64,000 nucleotides of DNA from Tragulus kanchil (taxonomy: Eukaryota; Chordata; Mammalia; Artiodactyla; Tragulidae), in contig JAIOJX010000026.1 of NCBI GenBank assembly GCA_022376925.1, forward strand, positions 204,940,900 to 205,004,899. The letters are read 5' to 3'. The position numbers and the translations under genes are program-made. Position 1 is the first letter of the stretch. The number at the start of each line of letters is the position of its first letter. This document shows positions 36,270 through 47,033 of this stretch, piece by piece. Under the pieces are notes generated by a model that was given only the letters and a program-made list of their open reading frames with translations, was not told where the DNA came from and ran no database searches.

Positions 36270-36672
36270 TGTTGTTTGTTTTTCAGTTGCTCAGTCATGT
36301 CTGAGCCTTTGCAACCCACGGGCTGCAGGATGCCAGGCTTCTCTGTCCTTCACCATCTCCTGGAGCTTATTCAAACTCATGTCCATTGAGTCAGTGATGC
36401 CATCTAACCCTCTCATCTTCTGTTATCCTCTTCTCCTCCTACTTTCAGTCTTTCCCGACATCAAGGTCTTTTCCAGTGAGTTGGCTCTTCACATCAGGTG
36501 GCCAAAATATTGAAGCTTCAGCTTCAGTATCATTCCTTCCAATTCAGAGTTGATTTCCTTTAGGATTGGCTGATTTGATATCCTTGCAAGTCTAAGAGAC
36601 TCTCATGAGTCTTCTCCAACACCACAATTTGAAAGCATCAATTCTTCAGCACTCAGCCTTTTTTATAGTCCA
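36270..36672 (-). mobile_element. Bov-B/Bov-A-related fragment, antisense
   Basis: CAGTTGCTCAGTCATGTCTG, then CCTTCACCATCTCCTGGAGC, GGTCTTTTCCAGTGAGTTGG and CAGGTGGCCAAAATATTGAA are reverse-complement Bov-B 3' sequence. Truncated and non-coding. Confidence 0.88.
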
Positions 36673-38993
36673 AATTCAAATGTTGCAAATACTTTCCTCA
36701 TTGTTTTGGTAATTTAATGTTTACTCATCTTCTGTCAGCTGAGTGTTTCTTCCATTTCTTTCCTCTGTTAACCTTTGGTCCACTTACTTCTCCAGGGCAG
36801 GAGGGTGGGTCACTGAGTTAGAGTAGTCATGCATTTTACTGCACTGTTCTGTCTACCCTGTCATTCTGTGATGTAGAGCTATGTTCCTGTCAGATATCCC
36901 CATTTCTGCAGTTTTCATCTTCCGTAGAACATTTGGTCCATGTGTATCTCTCTACCCTGGATAGGACTGGCAGAAATTCAGATATACTCATACCTTCAAT
37001 GTATATATTGCTGCACTGAATAGCATGCACTGACTAACAGTACCATTGGATAAATGCTATGAACCATTTTTCTGTACTAGGAAACAGCAAATCATACCTA
37101 TTTTATATAAAGATTATGCACTTTAGACTTGATGAATTTCCAGAGTCTGAAATGTAAGTTAATCTAAAATAGTCAATTCATTTTTCAAAAAACAACTCAC
37201 ACTTACAAGTAAGTTAGAACTTGCTTGTCAAGGAGTAACTAGCAATATCTAGTCTTGATATTCTATTCTCTTAATTGAAAAGGCTTTGAAGAAGTCCACT
37301 TTCTGGAATGAATTGTCAACAAGTGATAAGACAATTTGGAGTTGCTACTCCAAATAAGCAGAGAAAACTCATGTATGAAATTATGGCATCCACTAAAAAT
37401 GATAGGTGTACTAAGTTGTACAGAACTGAGTAGAGTTTTAGTCTCTTAGTAAGAGTTATGTGCTAGACATATTTTCCCTTACTTTTTATAATAGATTAGA
37501 AGTTGATTTGTATTTAAATTTTTTACATAAGAAGACCACATTTCAGTAAGGTTAAGCAATTTGCCTCAGGTAACACAGCTGGTAAGTGCCAGACATTGGA
37601 TTCTAAACCAAGTCTTTGGCTTCAGGCTACCACATGGTACTGCCTCCTGAAAGAAGTTCAGAGAAATTAGACAACTATGAGCCAAAATAATCAGAGAAGG
37701 CATCCAGGAAAACAAAACCTGGACTTTCAAGAATGAGTATGATTTGAATAAACAAAAAAAGGGAGAATGTATTGGGCTAAGAAAACAGTACTAGTGAAAT
37801 AATGGTGGTAAGAATGAACATGGGGCATAGTCCAAATTCAAATGTTGCAAATACTTTCCTCATTGTTTTGGTAATTTAATGTTTACTCATCTTCTGTCAG
37901 CTGAGTGTTTCTTCCATTTCTTTCCTCTGTTAACCTTTGGTCCACTTACTTCTCCAGGGCAGGAGGGTGGGTCACTGAGTTAGAGTAGTCATGCATTTTA
38001 CTGCACTGTTCTGTCTACCCTGTCATTCTGTGATGTAGAGCTATGTTCCTGTCAGATATCCCCCATTTCTGCAGTTTTCATCTTCCGTAGAACATTTGGT
38101 CCATGTGTATCTCTCTACCCTGGATAGGACTGGCAGAAATTCAGATATACTCATACCTTCAATGTATATATTGCTGCACTGAATAGCATGCACTGACTAA
38201 CAGTACCATTGGATAAATGCTATGAACCATTTTTCTGTACTAGGAAACAGCAAATCATACCTATTTTATATAAAGATTATGCACTTTAGACTTGATGAAT
38301 TTCCAGAGTCTGAAATGTAAGTTAATCTAAAATAGTCAATTCATTTTTCAAAAAACAACTCACACTTACAAGTAAGTTAGAACTTGCTTGTCAAGGAGTA
38401 ACTAGCAATATCTAGTCTTGATATTCTATTCTCTTAATTGAAAAGGCTTTGAAGAAGTCCACTTTCTGGAATGAATTGTCAACAAGTGATAAGACAATTT
38501 GGAGTTGCTACTCCAAATAAGCAGAGAAAACTCATGTATGAAATTATGGCATCCACTAAAAATGATAGGTGTACTAAGTTGTACAGAACTGAGTAGAGTT
38601 TTAGTCTCTTAGTAAGAGTTATGTGCTAGACATATTTTCCCTTACTTTTTATAATAGATTAGAAGTTGATTTGTATTTAAATTTTTTACATAAGAAGACC
38701 ACATTTCAGTAAGGTTAAGCAATTTGCCTCAGGTAACACAGCTGGTAAGTGCCAGACATTGGATTCTAAACCAAGTCTTTGGCTTCAGGCTACCACATGG
38801 TACTGCCTCCTGAAAGAAGTTCAGAGAAATTAGACAACTATGAGCCAAAATAATCAGAGAAGGCATCCAGGGAAAACAAAACCTGGACTTTCAAGAATGA
38901 GTATGATTTGAATAAACAAAAAAAGGGAGAATGTATTGGGCTAAGAAAACAGTACTAGTGAAATAATGGTGGTAAGAATGAACATGGGGCATA
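36665..38993 (+). repeat. Direct duplication 12 (36665-37826 / 37827-38993, offset 1,162-1,164)
   Basis: The junction shares ATA. Copy 2 has one extra C near 38062 and one extra G near 38870, both in homopolymers. The unit contains a MIR relic and otherwise anonymous intron. Confidence 0.94.
37535..37650 (-). repeat. MIR relic, antisense
   Basis: GTAACACAGCTGGTAAGTGC after CAATTTGCCTCAG matches the reverse complement of the MIR core. A copy lies at about 38700-38815 in duplication 12. Confidence 0.65.
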
Positions 38994-39192
38994 AAGAGAA
39001 GTGACTCCTATGGCTGGAATTTCGTGTGTATTGGGACTGTGTAAGTAACATGCAGTCAATGAAAGAGGGCCCTGGATGTCAGAAAAAGAAGTGTGGACTT
39101 GATTTGCTATAAGATGTAGGATGGAACTATCAAATACTATTCAAATTAACAAGGTGAAAGTGCTGATTTTTGAAGATGGTTTGCCTGGGATA

Positions 39193-39419
39193 TGGTTGTT
39201 GTTCAGTGGTTTAATTGTGTCCATGTCTGTGATGCCATCTAGAATCCTCTTTCCTTCACCATATCCCAGAGTTTGCTCAGGTTCACATCCATTGAGTTGG
39301 TGACGCTGTCTAACTGTTGCATCCTCTCCCACTCCCTTCTCCTTGTGCCTTCAGTTAGTCCCAGCATCCATGTCTTTTGCAGGGAGTCAGCTCTGCGCAT
39401 CAGATGGCCAAAGTGTCAG
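39193..39419 (-). mobile_element. Bov-B fragment, antisense
   Basis: GGTTGTTGTTCAGTGGTTTA, CCATTGAGTTGGTGACGCTG and CAGCTCTGCGCATCAGATGG mark an antisense Bov-B 3' fragment, shorter than that at 36270. Confidence 0.82.
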
Positions 39420-39603
39420 ATATAAAGTGTGGTCCAGAAAGAAAACTTCTGTACATTCAAGAAGATAAGGTGTGTAGCTATTGGTATAATTCAGGTAGGA
39501 AGTGTAGGAGGTATGGACTAGGATGAATGCTGTGACTGGAAAGTAGCTTGAAAAATATTTTGCAGAGGAGAAATACAAAATGGGATGAGCCATATTGCTT
39601 TGA

Positions 39604-39800
39604 AAATGAAAGTGAAAGTGTTATTTGCTCAGTCATGTCCCACTGTTTTCGAGTTCATGGACTGTCCATGGAATTCTGCAGGCTAGAATATTGGAGTGGG
39701 TTGCCATTTCTTTCTCCAGGAGATCTTCCTGACCCAGGGATCAAACCCGAGTCCCCTGCGTTGCAACAGATTCTTTACTGTCTGAGCCAGTAGGGAAGCT
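39604..39800 (-). mobile_element. Bov-tA SINE, antisense
   Basis: Begins TGAAAGTGAAAGTG, TTGCTCAGTCATGTCCCACT and continues TTGGAGTGGGTTGCCATTTC to the complement of the head at GAGCCAGTAGGGAAGC. Confidence 0.9.
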
Positions 39801-40166
39801 ATATTGCTTTAGCATAGTCTAGATATTTAGTGTTCTCATGAAAAAAATTGGTTTCAGATATGTAATAGAACCAAGGATTCAGATATTAGCTATTTTGAGA
39901 ACTCATTTTTGTTTTATTTTTTCAGAAGTCTTAATCAACAGAACTTCTAACTTAATCCAGAGTTGAGTGCTCATCTCAGTTTGCATTATTTGTCTAAAGA
40001 GAGGAAAGAAACAAATGACGGGTGATTAAAGAAAACTACTGTCATGACAATTACCATCAGTATCAAACCCATTTTAATTGCAATTGAGCATTGCTTGGGT
40101 TTATTTCAGGCAAATTTGTTAGCCTGGAGGTTTATGATGTTTCCAGAGCTGCAGCTTCATTTTAAA

Positions 40167-40484
40167 GATTTATTTATTTATTTTTTGGTAGGGGTGGGGG
40201 TGGGGTGGGGAGGGAGGGGAGCAGGCGGGCCACTTCTATTGGTCTTTCATTTGTCCATTTTCATCCATCTTTGTTCTCTGGCCCATGTGGGCCTCCCATC
40301 GCAGCGGCCTCAGTTGCCACAGAGCACCGGCTCTGGGCGCATGCGCTCCAGAGCTCCGGCTCGGTAATTGGACACATCGGTCCAGCCGCCCCGCGGCACG
40401 TGGCATCTTCCCAGGCCAGGGATGGGACCGGCGCCCCTTGCACTGCAAGGCGGTGTCCTTACCCACTGGACCACCAGGGAAGCC
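40167..40484 (-). mobile_element. CHR-like SINE with 18-bp target-site duplication (member 4)
   Basis: Antisense full-length member with AGATTTATTTATTTATT, the G-rich block, the conserved body (TTGGACACATCGGTCCAGCC) and head ending CCAGGGAAGCC. An exact 18-bp repeat, CTGCAGCTTCATTTTAAA, flanks it at 40149-40166 and 40485-40502. This points to recent insertion. Confidence 0.93.
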
Positions 40485-40502
40485 CTGCAGCTTCATTTTA
40501 AA

Positions 40503-41340
40503 TTTGACCCTTACCATTCTGTTTTCTTCATCTTTGGACTGTCTTCTCTCATGTTAGGGAAATGGCAGCCTCAGCTCCCAACATAACACTTTTCTCTTCA
40601 CATCTTGGGGAAGGGAGAGGACATCTCTTCTATCAGCCACCATGAAAAAGTTCATGTGATTTGACCAATTTAAGATCACGTCAAGGATGGAATCACTTAT
40701 ATGAGTTTAGTCCACTCGAGGAAAGTAGGAATCGTTCTTAGCTCAATGGTATAGCTAAACAATTCAGGATTCTGGTAGGAAAATCTGCTGGGGGAGTCAT
40801 TGTTGGAATGTAACCAGAAATTATTGTTATCTGGTCTTTACTTCTCTACTGTTCTAGAATATGAACCATATGACTGTCAGATTAATGTATAGTGCATCTT
40901 TGCTTCCTCCCTTAACACCTAACACAGAGTGCAGATTATATATAGATGTGCATTAGTGTGTGTGTGTGTGTGTGTTTAGTTGATTAGTTGAGTGCCTGAA
41001 TGAATATTCAAATAAATGGCGAGCATCTCTTTGAGGGAAAAGATTTTCAGAACAAAATAAGGAACATTTATGTTCAAAACTGTACATAAACACCCTTAAG
41101 TGTCAAGGTAGCCAAGTTCCTTTTGGAGAAAGGAGGGAGGTTGTAATTCAGAAAAAGACCTCTCTAGGGAAAATACAACTCAGTCATATATATAAATTTC
41201 AAACTCAAATCAGTTCTTTTAGCATGTTGTACACTTTAAATTTACACGGTGTTATATATCAAATATATTTCAAGAAAAATAAGCAAGAAAGCAATGGAAC
41301 AAAATTCAAGTCCAAGAAAATGTGGTCCAAAATGCCCATC
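40503..41340. other. Intron sequence with (GT)10 microsatellite
   Basis: This is anonymous intron. A GT dinucleotide run of about ten units is at 40956-40975. Nothing else recognised. Confidence 0.6.
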
Positions 41341-41544
41341 CGTTCTGCTACTTGTCTTAGATTGGATTCGCAGAAGCAGTCCTTTGAGACAAGGATTTAT
41401 GTACAAAAGATTAACTAAGGAAGTACCAGGAAAAAACAGTAGGGGGCGGAATAAGGCTAGGGAAAGAGAAGGAGCCAAGCAAGGATGCAATGGCCTTGTA
41501 GTTCTAGGTTTCACTTATTTCCAAAGTTTTAGCCTGTTCGGTCT

Positions 41545-41870
41545 CCTCTAACAGACTACCATAGACTGGGTGACTTATAAACAGGAGAAATTTATTCCTC
41601 ATAGTTCTGGATCTGTGAATTCCATGACCAAGACACTGGCAGCTTTGGTTCTTGTGAGAACCTCTTCCCCAGCCATGGCTGTCTTTTCACCGTGACCTCA
41701 CATGAAGGAAGAGACAAAGCAGCTCTCTCACAAGCGTGTTAATCCCATTCATGAGGATCTGCCTTCATGACCTAATCACCACCCAAAGGCCTCACTTGTA
41801 ATAATCTTGGGGGTTAGGATTTTAATCTATGAACCTGAGGCAGGGAAGCACAAATATTTGGTCCATAACA
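41545..41870. repeat. Old mammalian interspersed repeat, family uncertain
   Basis: ACTACCATAGACTGGGTGAC, GAAATTTATTCCTCATAGTT, CCCATTCATGAGGATCTGCC and GACCTAATCACCACCCAAAG are phrases of a widespread mammalian repeat. I recognise it but cannot assign the family name with confidence. Confidence 0.6.
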
Positions 41871-42153
41871 CATGAACATGTTTAGAGCTGTCCCATTTGA
41901 CACAAGGTTGCTGGACATGCATCCTCCCTTACTTTTCACCTTCCCAGGAGGAATCTACATCTTCTTGGACTTCTCGCTCTTTGCAAAGTGATGCAAGATC
42001 ACACCTCTGAGGAAAGTCTCAGGTGAAGTAGTTAGAAATTAGGCACCAGAACCTGGATAATGGGTGCACAGTAAAGGTTATGGAGACCTGATGTGATCTT
42101 GGCAGGGCAGACAGTCTCACACCTACTACACTGCCGATAAAGAAGCTAGTACA

Positions 42154-42453
42154 GGGCTTCCCTGGTGATCCAGTGAGTAAAGAGCCCACCTTGCACTGCA
42201 AGGGGCGCTGGTTCGATCCCTGGCATGGGAAGATCCCACATGCCGCGTAGCAGAGCTGCTGGACCGGTGTGTCCAATTACGAGCCAGTGCTCTCGAGTGC
42301 ATGCGCCCAGAGCCAGTGCTCTGCTACAGGAGAGGCCACTGCAATGGGAGGCCCACGCAGGTCACAGGACAAAGATGGGTGAAAATAAATAAATGAAAGA
42401 CAAAAAAAAAAAAAAAGTGGCCAAAAATCAGAAAAAATAAAAATGAAAAAATA
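42154..42453 (+). mobile_element. CHR-like SINE with 15-bp target-site duplication (member 5)
   Basis: Sense member: GGGCTTCCCTGGTGATCCAG, GGTTCGATCCCTGGCATGGG, body CTGGACCGGTGTGTCCAATT, then GAAAATAAATAAATGAAAGA and an A-rich tail. AAAGAAGCTAGTACA / AAAGAGGCTAGTACA flank it (42139-42153, 42454-42468), one mismatch. Confidence 0.9.
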
Positions 42454-42714
42454 AAAGAGGCTAGTACATCAATCAGTGTGGTTGTAAAGGAACACCACCT
42501 CACAGTCCAGGCCATCAGAAGTCAAACTGAGCCCGGACACTTGATCAGGTGTCTTAATTTATACATGTATTACTTTCCTTTTCTATAGAACATGCGATAA
42601 TTCTATTACATAAGCTCATCGGGTTGTTTTGAGGATTAAATGAAATGTAATATTTCTATATCTAGTCTCTATATAAATATGAGTCTTAAAGCCTGATGAA
42701 AAGTAAGCACTGAT

Positions 42715-42825
42715 GTGGTGGAACCTGCTAAAGGTCATGTCACACAGCTGGTTAGTGGCACAGCTAGGACATGAACTTGGTCTGCAAGCCTCCAGGTCAT
42801 TCCACTACTCCTTGCTGGCCATATA
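42715..42825 (-). repeat. MIR relic, antisense
   Basis: AAAGGTCATGTCACACAGCT followed by GTTAGTGGCACAGCTAGGAC is the reverse complement of the MIR core. Confidence 0.65.
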
Positions 42826-43091
42826 GATGTTAATTTAAACTTTCTAGAATAGCTCAGTGATCTTTTGTTTATTAAATATCTCAGCTAACCAATAATCAGT
42901 CTATAACTAGAGATCATGAATACTCTATTAAGAATTCAAAGAATAATATATATACTAAGCTTGCTGTGTTATAAACTTTCTTAAAGGCAATTTTATATCT
43001 TACTTTGTTTTTTAAAATATTATTGAAGTGTTGGGCAGAAGTACCTAATTAATTCACAGGCAGAAGTAAATGACTGTAAATCATAATGTTA

Positions 43092-43280
43092 AGCTTCCTT
43101 GATGACTCAGTTGCCTGCAGTGAAGGGAGACCTGGGTTCTCTCCCTGGGTTGGGAAAGTCCCCTGGAGAAGGCAGTGGCACCCCACTTCAGTATTCTTTC
43201 CTGGAGAATTCCATGGACAGAGGAGCCTGGCGGGCTATACTCCATGGAGTTGGAAAGAGTCAGATATGACTGAGCAACTA
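43092..43280 (+). mobile_element. Bov-tA SINE
   Basis: AGCTTCCTTGATGACTCAGT lacks part of the tRNA head, then GGTTCTCTCCCTGGGTTGGG and the Bov-A unit with GACAGAGGAGCCTGGCGGGC. Confidence 0.88.
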
Positions 43281-43439
43281 ATTACTCAGTCAGACACAAC
43301 ATGCAAACTTTCTCAAGTAAATTCTTGCATATTTACTAAGTAAAACAGGCTTAATGTTCAATACTAAGTGCTGGGATTTCAGGAATCAATAAGCAAGGAA
43401 GAGGAACACTTACGTGTGTTAGAGGGGTACATTTTTACC

Positions 43440-43502
43440 TCATGGACTGCAGTCCACAGGGTCACAGAGAATCAGACACAACTGAAGCGACTTAGCTTGC
43501 AC
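43440..43502 (+). mobile_element. Bov-A fragment
   Basis: CATGGACTGCAGTCCACAGG and AGAATCAGACACAACTGAAG are the 3' half of a Bov-A unit only. Confidence 0.75.
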
Positions 43503-43722
43503 GTGATTATTTATCAGGACTCTTGGTTGCAAGTAACAGAAACCTAACTTGAACTATCTTAGGAAATAGCAAGGGATGTAGTGACTCATGAATTAAGAGG
43601 GAAGGTTGAATAAATAGGCCACAGAACGGCAAAGACAAAGCTGGTTTCAGGAATAACTTAAGTATTCAAACTCTACCAAGATTGTCTTGTCTTTGACAAT
43701 TTTCTGTGTGCTTTTAAAAAAT

Positions 43723-43861
43723 TTATTGGCTTTTTTTATTTTAATTTGGCTGCACTGGGTCTTAATTGTGGCATGTGGGATCTAGTTCCCTGATCAGGGA
43801 TCGAACACTGGCCTCTGCATTAGGAAGCACAGTCTTACCCACCCGACCATCAGGGAAGTGC
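43723..43861 (-). mobile_element. tRNA-derived SINE, antisense
   Basis: TTTAATTTGGCTGCACTGGG, GGCATGTGGGATCTAGTTCC and GATCAGGGATCGAACACTGG lead to the complement of a tRNA-like head at CATCAGGGAAGTGCC. Confidence 0.8.
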
Positions 43862-45210
43862 CTTCTGTGTGCTTTCATTGAATCTCACTACATGCTGGCT
43901 TCTTCCACAATCTCCACCTTCTAGAAGACAATGGGTTCTTTTTCATAGTTTGAAAATACAAAAGAATTGGTGGGTTGAACGCTGATCCTCAAACTAGTCA
44001 ATTGTGGATGGTAGGGCATGGTCCTGCATGAAAATAATAGTTCCTATGAAAATTCAAGATTTCAGTAGGGCAGTAAATTGTTTCCCGGTAGTCTCCTCTC
44101 CCTCAGCTACTGCCTTTTCTTCATTTCTTCTATTCATCCCCATCTGATTTGAACATGTCTTCGGGGACTTTACTGCCAAGTCCGTTCAAGCTGTAGCCCA
44201 ACATCAACAAGTCGGGCTTTGCTTTGAACTCTGAACTTTCGCAGACTAGCTTAACTAGGGGACAGCAATATCATTCTCTTGCTCAGTTTGGTTACCTCTT
44301 AAAAGTCAGATATCTTGTCTTTCTCAAAGAGCTCTGCCCAGCAGGGATGGAGATAGAAAGGGAGAAAGGGAAGCGAATAGTCACATGACCTTATAATCAT
44401 CTATCCGCTAGTTTTGGCTGAAATGTTCGCATAGGCTATGCCAGTTTATGAGCCAGGTGCCGTTTGGCTACCCTTCGTCAAAGACAGTTTACCTGATTTA
44501 CATGGACAGCAACCTATGCCTCAGGTGGGAGCTCGAGCAGGGTGCCAGGGACAAGAATGGGCAGGAAGAACTGTGGCAGGGATTTACAAAATTTCCAGCT
44601 CGTTTCCAATTTCACCCGTCACCTCTTTCCTTTTGTTTCAATTTTTAATGTATTGAACTGCAAGTTGGTTTTGGAGAGCTGTGTTCCACTCATGTTTCAA
44701 CAAGTCACATCTTAAATGGGTAGACTTGGAAGAATAAATAAAGAAAATTGCTCCTAAGAGCTCTAATAACCTCCTGGTTTTCTCATTGAACTCAGTATTC
44801 CTAGACCAGTCAAGAAGGGCGTTTTATCTTCCCCTCCTCTTTTAACCTTCCTAAAATAAAACCCAATGCAAGATACACATATATTTAGCTATAGACAGTG
44901 AACCTTTTTTAATTTTTACATTTTTTATCTTGAAATACTATCAGATTTACAAAAAATAGTTGTAGAAATGGTAGGGCTTCCTAAATGGTAGCATGTTATT
45001 TTCCTTAGTGTGATTATCAAAACCAAGAAATTAACTTCAGTACAAGATTATTAACTAACCTACAGATCTATTCAACTGTGAGGAATTTATGTATATTTGT
45101 GACAAGTTCATATCAGAAACAAATGCATAGACAACCATGACCTAGGTGCAGATGTACACATCTGAAAATTGTTCATATTTTATTTAAAAAGTTGAGATGA
45201 GGGCTGTACT
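43862..45210. other. Intron sequence, nothing recognised
   Basis: This is an unannotated stretch with a mildly GC-richer part near 44430-44600. Overlapping short ORFs there have no recognisable product. Confidence 0.5.
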
Positions 45211-45214
45211 AGAT

Positions 45215-45650
45215 TCCTAGAGCTTCCATAATAAATGACCACAAGCTGAGTAACTAAATCACAGAAAATAATCCTCTCAGAGCTCTGGAAGCCAGAAGTC
45301 CAGAAATTAAGGGGTTGGCAGCGCTACACTTTCTCAGAAGGCTCTAGCAGAGAATGCTTCCTTGGTCCTTCTTGCTTCTCTTGCTATCTGGGGTTCCTTG
45401 GTTTCTAGCAACTTGACTCCAATCTCTGCCTCTGTCTTCACGTGGTCATCTTCTGTGTGTCTGAGTCTGAATCTTTTCTTCCTTCTATAAAGACACCAGG
45501 CATTGGATTTAGGACCCATCCTAAGCCAGTTAGAACACATCCTAACACATCTTAACAGCTGCATAGACCATATTTCCAAATAAGGTTACATTCTGAGAGT
45601 CGAGGTGGATATGAAGTTTGGAGGAGCACTTCTCAACCCAGTACAGGGGA
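45215..45650. repeat. Old mammalian interspersed repeat, family uncertain
   Basis: CAGAGCTCTGGAAGCCAGAA, GAAGGCTCTAGCAGAGAATG, CTTCACGTGGTCATCTTCTG and CATATTTCCAAATAAGGTTA are phrases of a common mammalian repeat whose family name I cannot fix. Several short ORFs here are by-products. Confidence 0.6.
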
Positions 45651-45743
45651 ATTTAGCAAAAAATTTCTTTTTGCAAGTGGTAGTATTGAGGTAATTGGTA
45701 TTTGAAGTCTAAGAAAACATGGTTACACTAAGGTGGCCTTTTT

Positions 45744-46070
45744 TTTTTTTTTTAAAGATTTATTTATTTATTTTGGTTGGGAGTGGGGTGGGGAGGGAGG
45801 GGAGCAGGCGGGCCACTTCTATTGGTCTTTCATTTATCTATTTTTCATCCATCTTTTGTTCTTTGGCCTGCGTCGGCCTCCCATCACGGTGGCCTCTGTT
45901 GTCACAGAGCACCGGCTCTGGGCGCATGTGCTCCAGAGCTCCGGCTTGGTAATTGGACACATCAGTCCAGCCGCTCCACGGCACGTGGGATCTTCCCAGG
46001 CCAGGGCCTGAACAGGCGCTCCTTGCACTGCAAGGTGATGTCCTTACCCACTGGACCACCAGGGAAGCCC
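45744..46070 (-). mobile_element. CHR-like SINE with 15-bp target-site duplication (member 6)
   Basis: Antisense full-length member with AAAGATTTATTTATTTATTT, G-rich block GGGTGGGGAGGGAGGGGAGC and conserved body. TAAGGTGGCCTTTTT / TAACGTGGCCTTTTT flank it (45729-45743, 46071-46085), one mismatch. Confidence 0.92.
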
Positions 46071-46089
46071 TAACGTGGCCTTTTTAACA

Positions 46090-46338
46090 ACTCATTATTT
46101 ATTTATTTATTTTTGCCTGTGCTGGGGCTTTGTTGGTGTGCACCTGGCACTCGGGCTTCTCACTGTGGTGGCTTCTCTTGTTGCAGAGCTCGGGCTCTAG
46201 GCCTCACAGGTTCAGTAGTTGGTACACAGGCTTCGTTGCTCTAGGGCATGTGGGGTCTTAGTCCCAGATCAGGGATGAAACCTGAGTCTCTTGCATTGGC
46301 AGGCAGATTCTTAACCACTGGACCACCAGGGAAACCCT
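46090..46338 (-). mobile_element. CHR-type SINE (classical body), antisense
   Basis: ATTTATTTATTTATTTTTGC, GGCTTCTCTTGTTGCAGAGC and AGATCAGGGATGAAACCTGA, ending CACCAGGGAAACCC. It sits directly after member 6 of the variant family and its body differs clearly, which separates the two families. Confidence 0.85.
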
Positions 46339-46339
46339 C

Positions 46340-47033
46340 AGGTTACCTTTTCAAGGTAGCAATCACTGGACTTGTTGATTGACTTCATCTCTGGGAGGTG
46401 GAGAGGGAAGAGGGAGGGGTGAGGGGAAGTAGCCTAGGTCACTGGAGTTGAGATGGTCAGGAAATTAGGAGGCAGTGCATTTGGTGACTCAGCCTCCTTA
46501 AGGGTGGCTCAATGGAAAAGGGAGTAGTAATTTCAGTTCCATTCAATGAGTAGTTACTAAGCAGCCAGTGTGTTGCAAGGACTTCCCTTTGACCTGGCTA
46601 AAGTGGGTAAGAGAAAATGGGGTCATGAAAAGCAGTATAAATATTTGGGGATTTTTGATATCCAGGTGGCTTTGGTCAGTGTTAATTTTCACCTTGGTCT
46701 TGGCTAAGCTTATCAGCTCCTGTTTCTTTTCCTTTTTACTGCTGAGTACTCCACAGTTCCATTTTCTTGAACTGAAGAGACTGTTTCACTCTCTAACATT
46801 CTTCAGGTTAAAGGCTTCCCTTTTTTTGATCTGTGCTTTGGTTCTTGGGCTGTTTTTCCATTTGCCCCCAGACTAACCATTAGCCCACAGCTGCTGGAGC
46901 ATCCTTCCCTGGCTTGTGTTGTGTATGAATGTGGGTGTACAGGCCTGCCATCTGTTCTGGGTCTATAAATTCCACCTATGTACAAGCACACAGTGATTAG
47001 GAGCATAGTTTAATATGTCATCAGGCAGGTGTC
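46340..47033. other. Intron sequence, nothing recognised
   Basis: This is unremarkable intron with a purine-rich patch at 46390-46430. The 102-codon ORF at 46568-46876 has no recognised similarity. Confidence 0.5.

Larger units (their letters stand above)
34113..36277 (+). repeat. Direct duplication 11 (34113-35195 / 35196-36277, offset 1,083)
   Basis: Each copy includes a Bov-tA SINE and an antisense CHR-like SINE. A C homopolymer differs by one base (34495 versus 35578). At the junction a T run is shared, and the true continuation into Bov-B sequence follows copy 2. Confidence 0.94.

Noticed and set aside
46568..46876. 102-codon ORF
   Set aside because: There is no recognised similarity, it shows no splice-site logic and it lies within an AT-rich intron.
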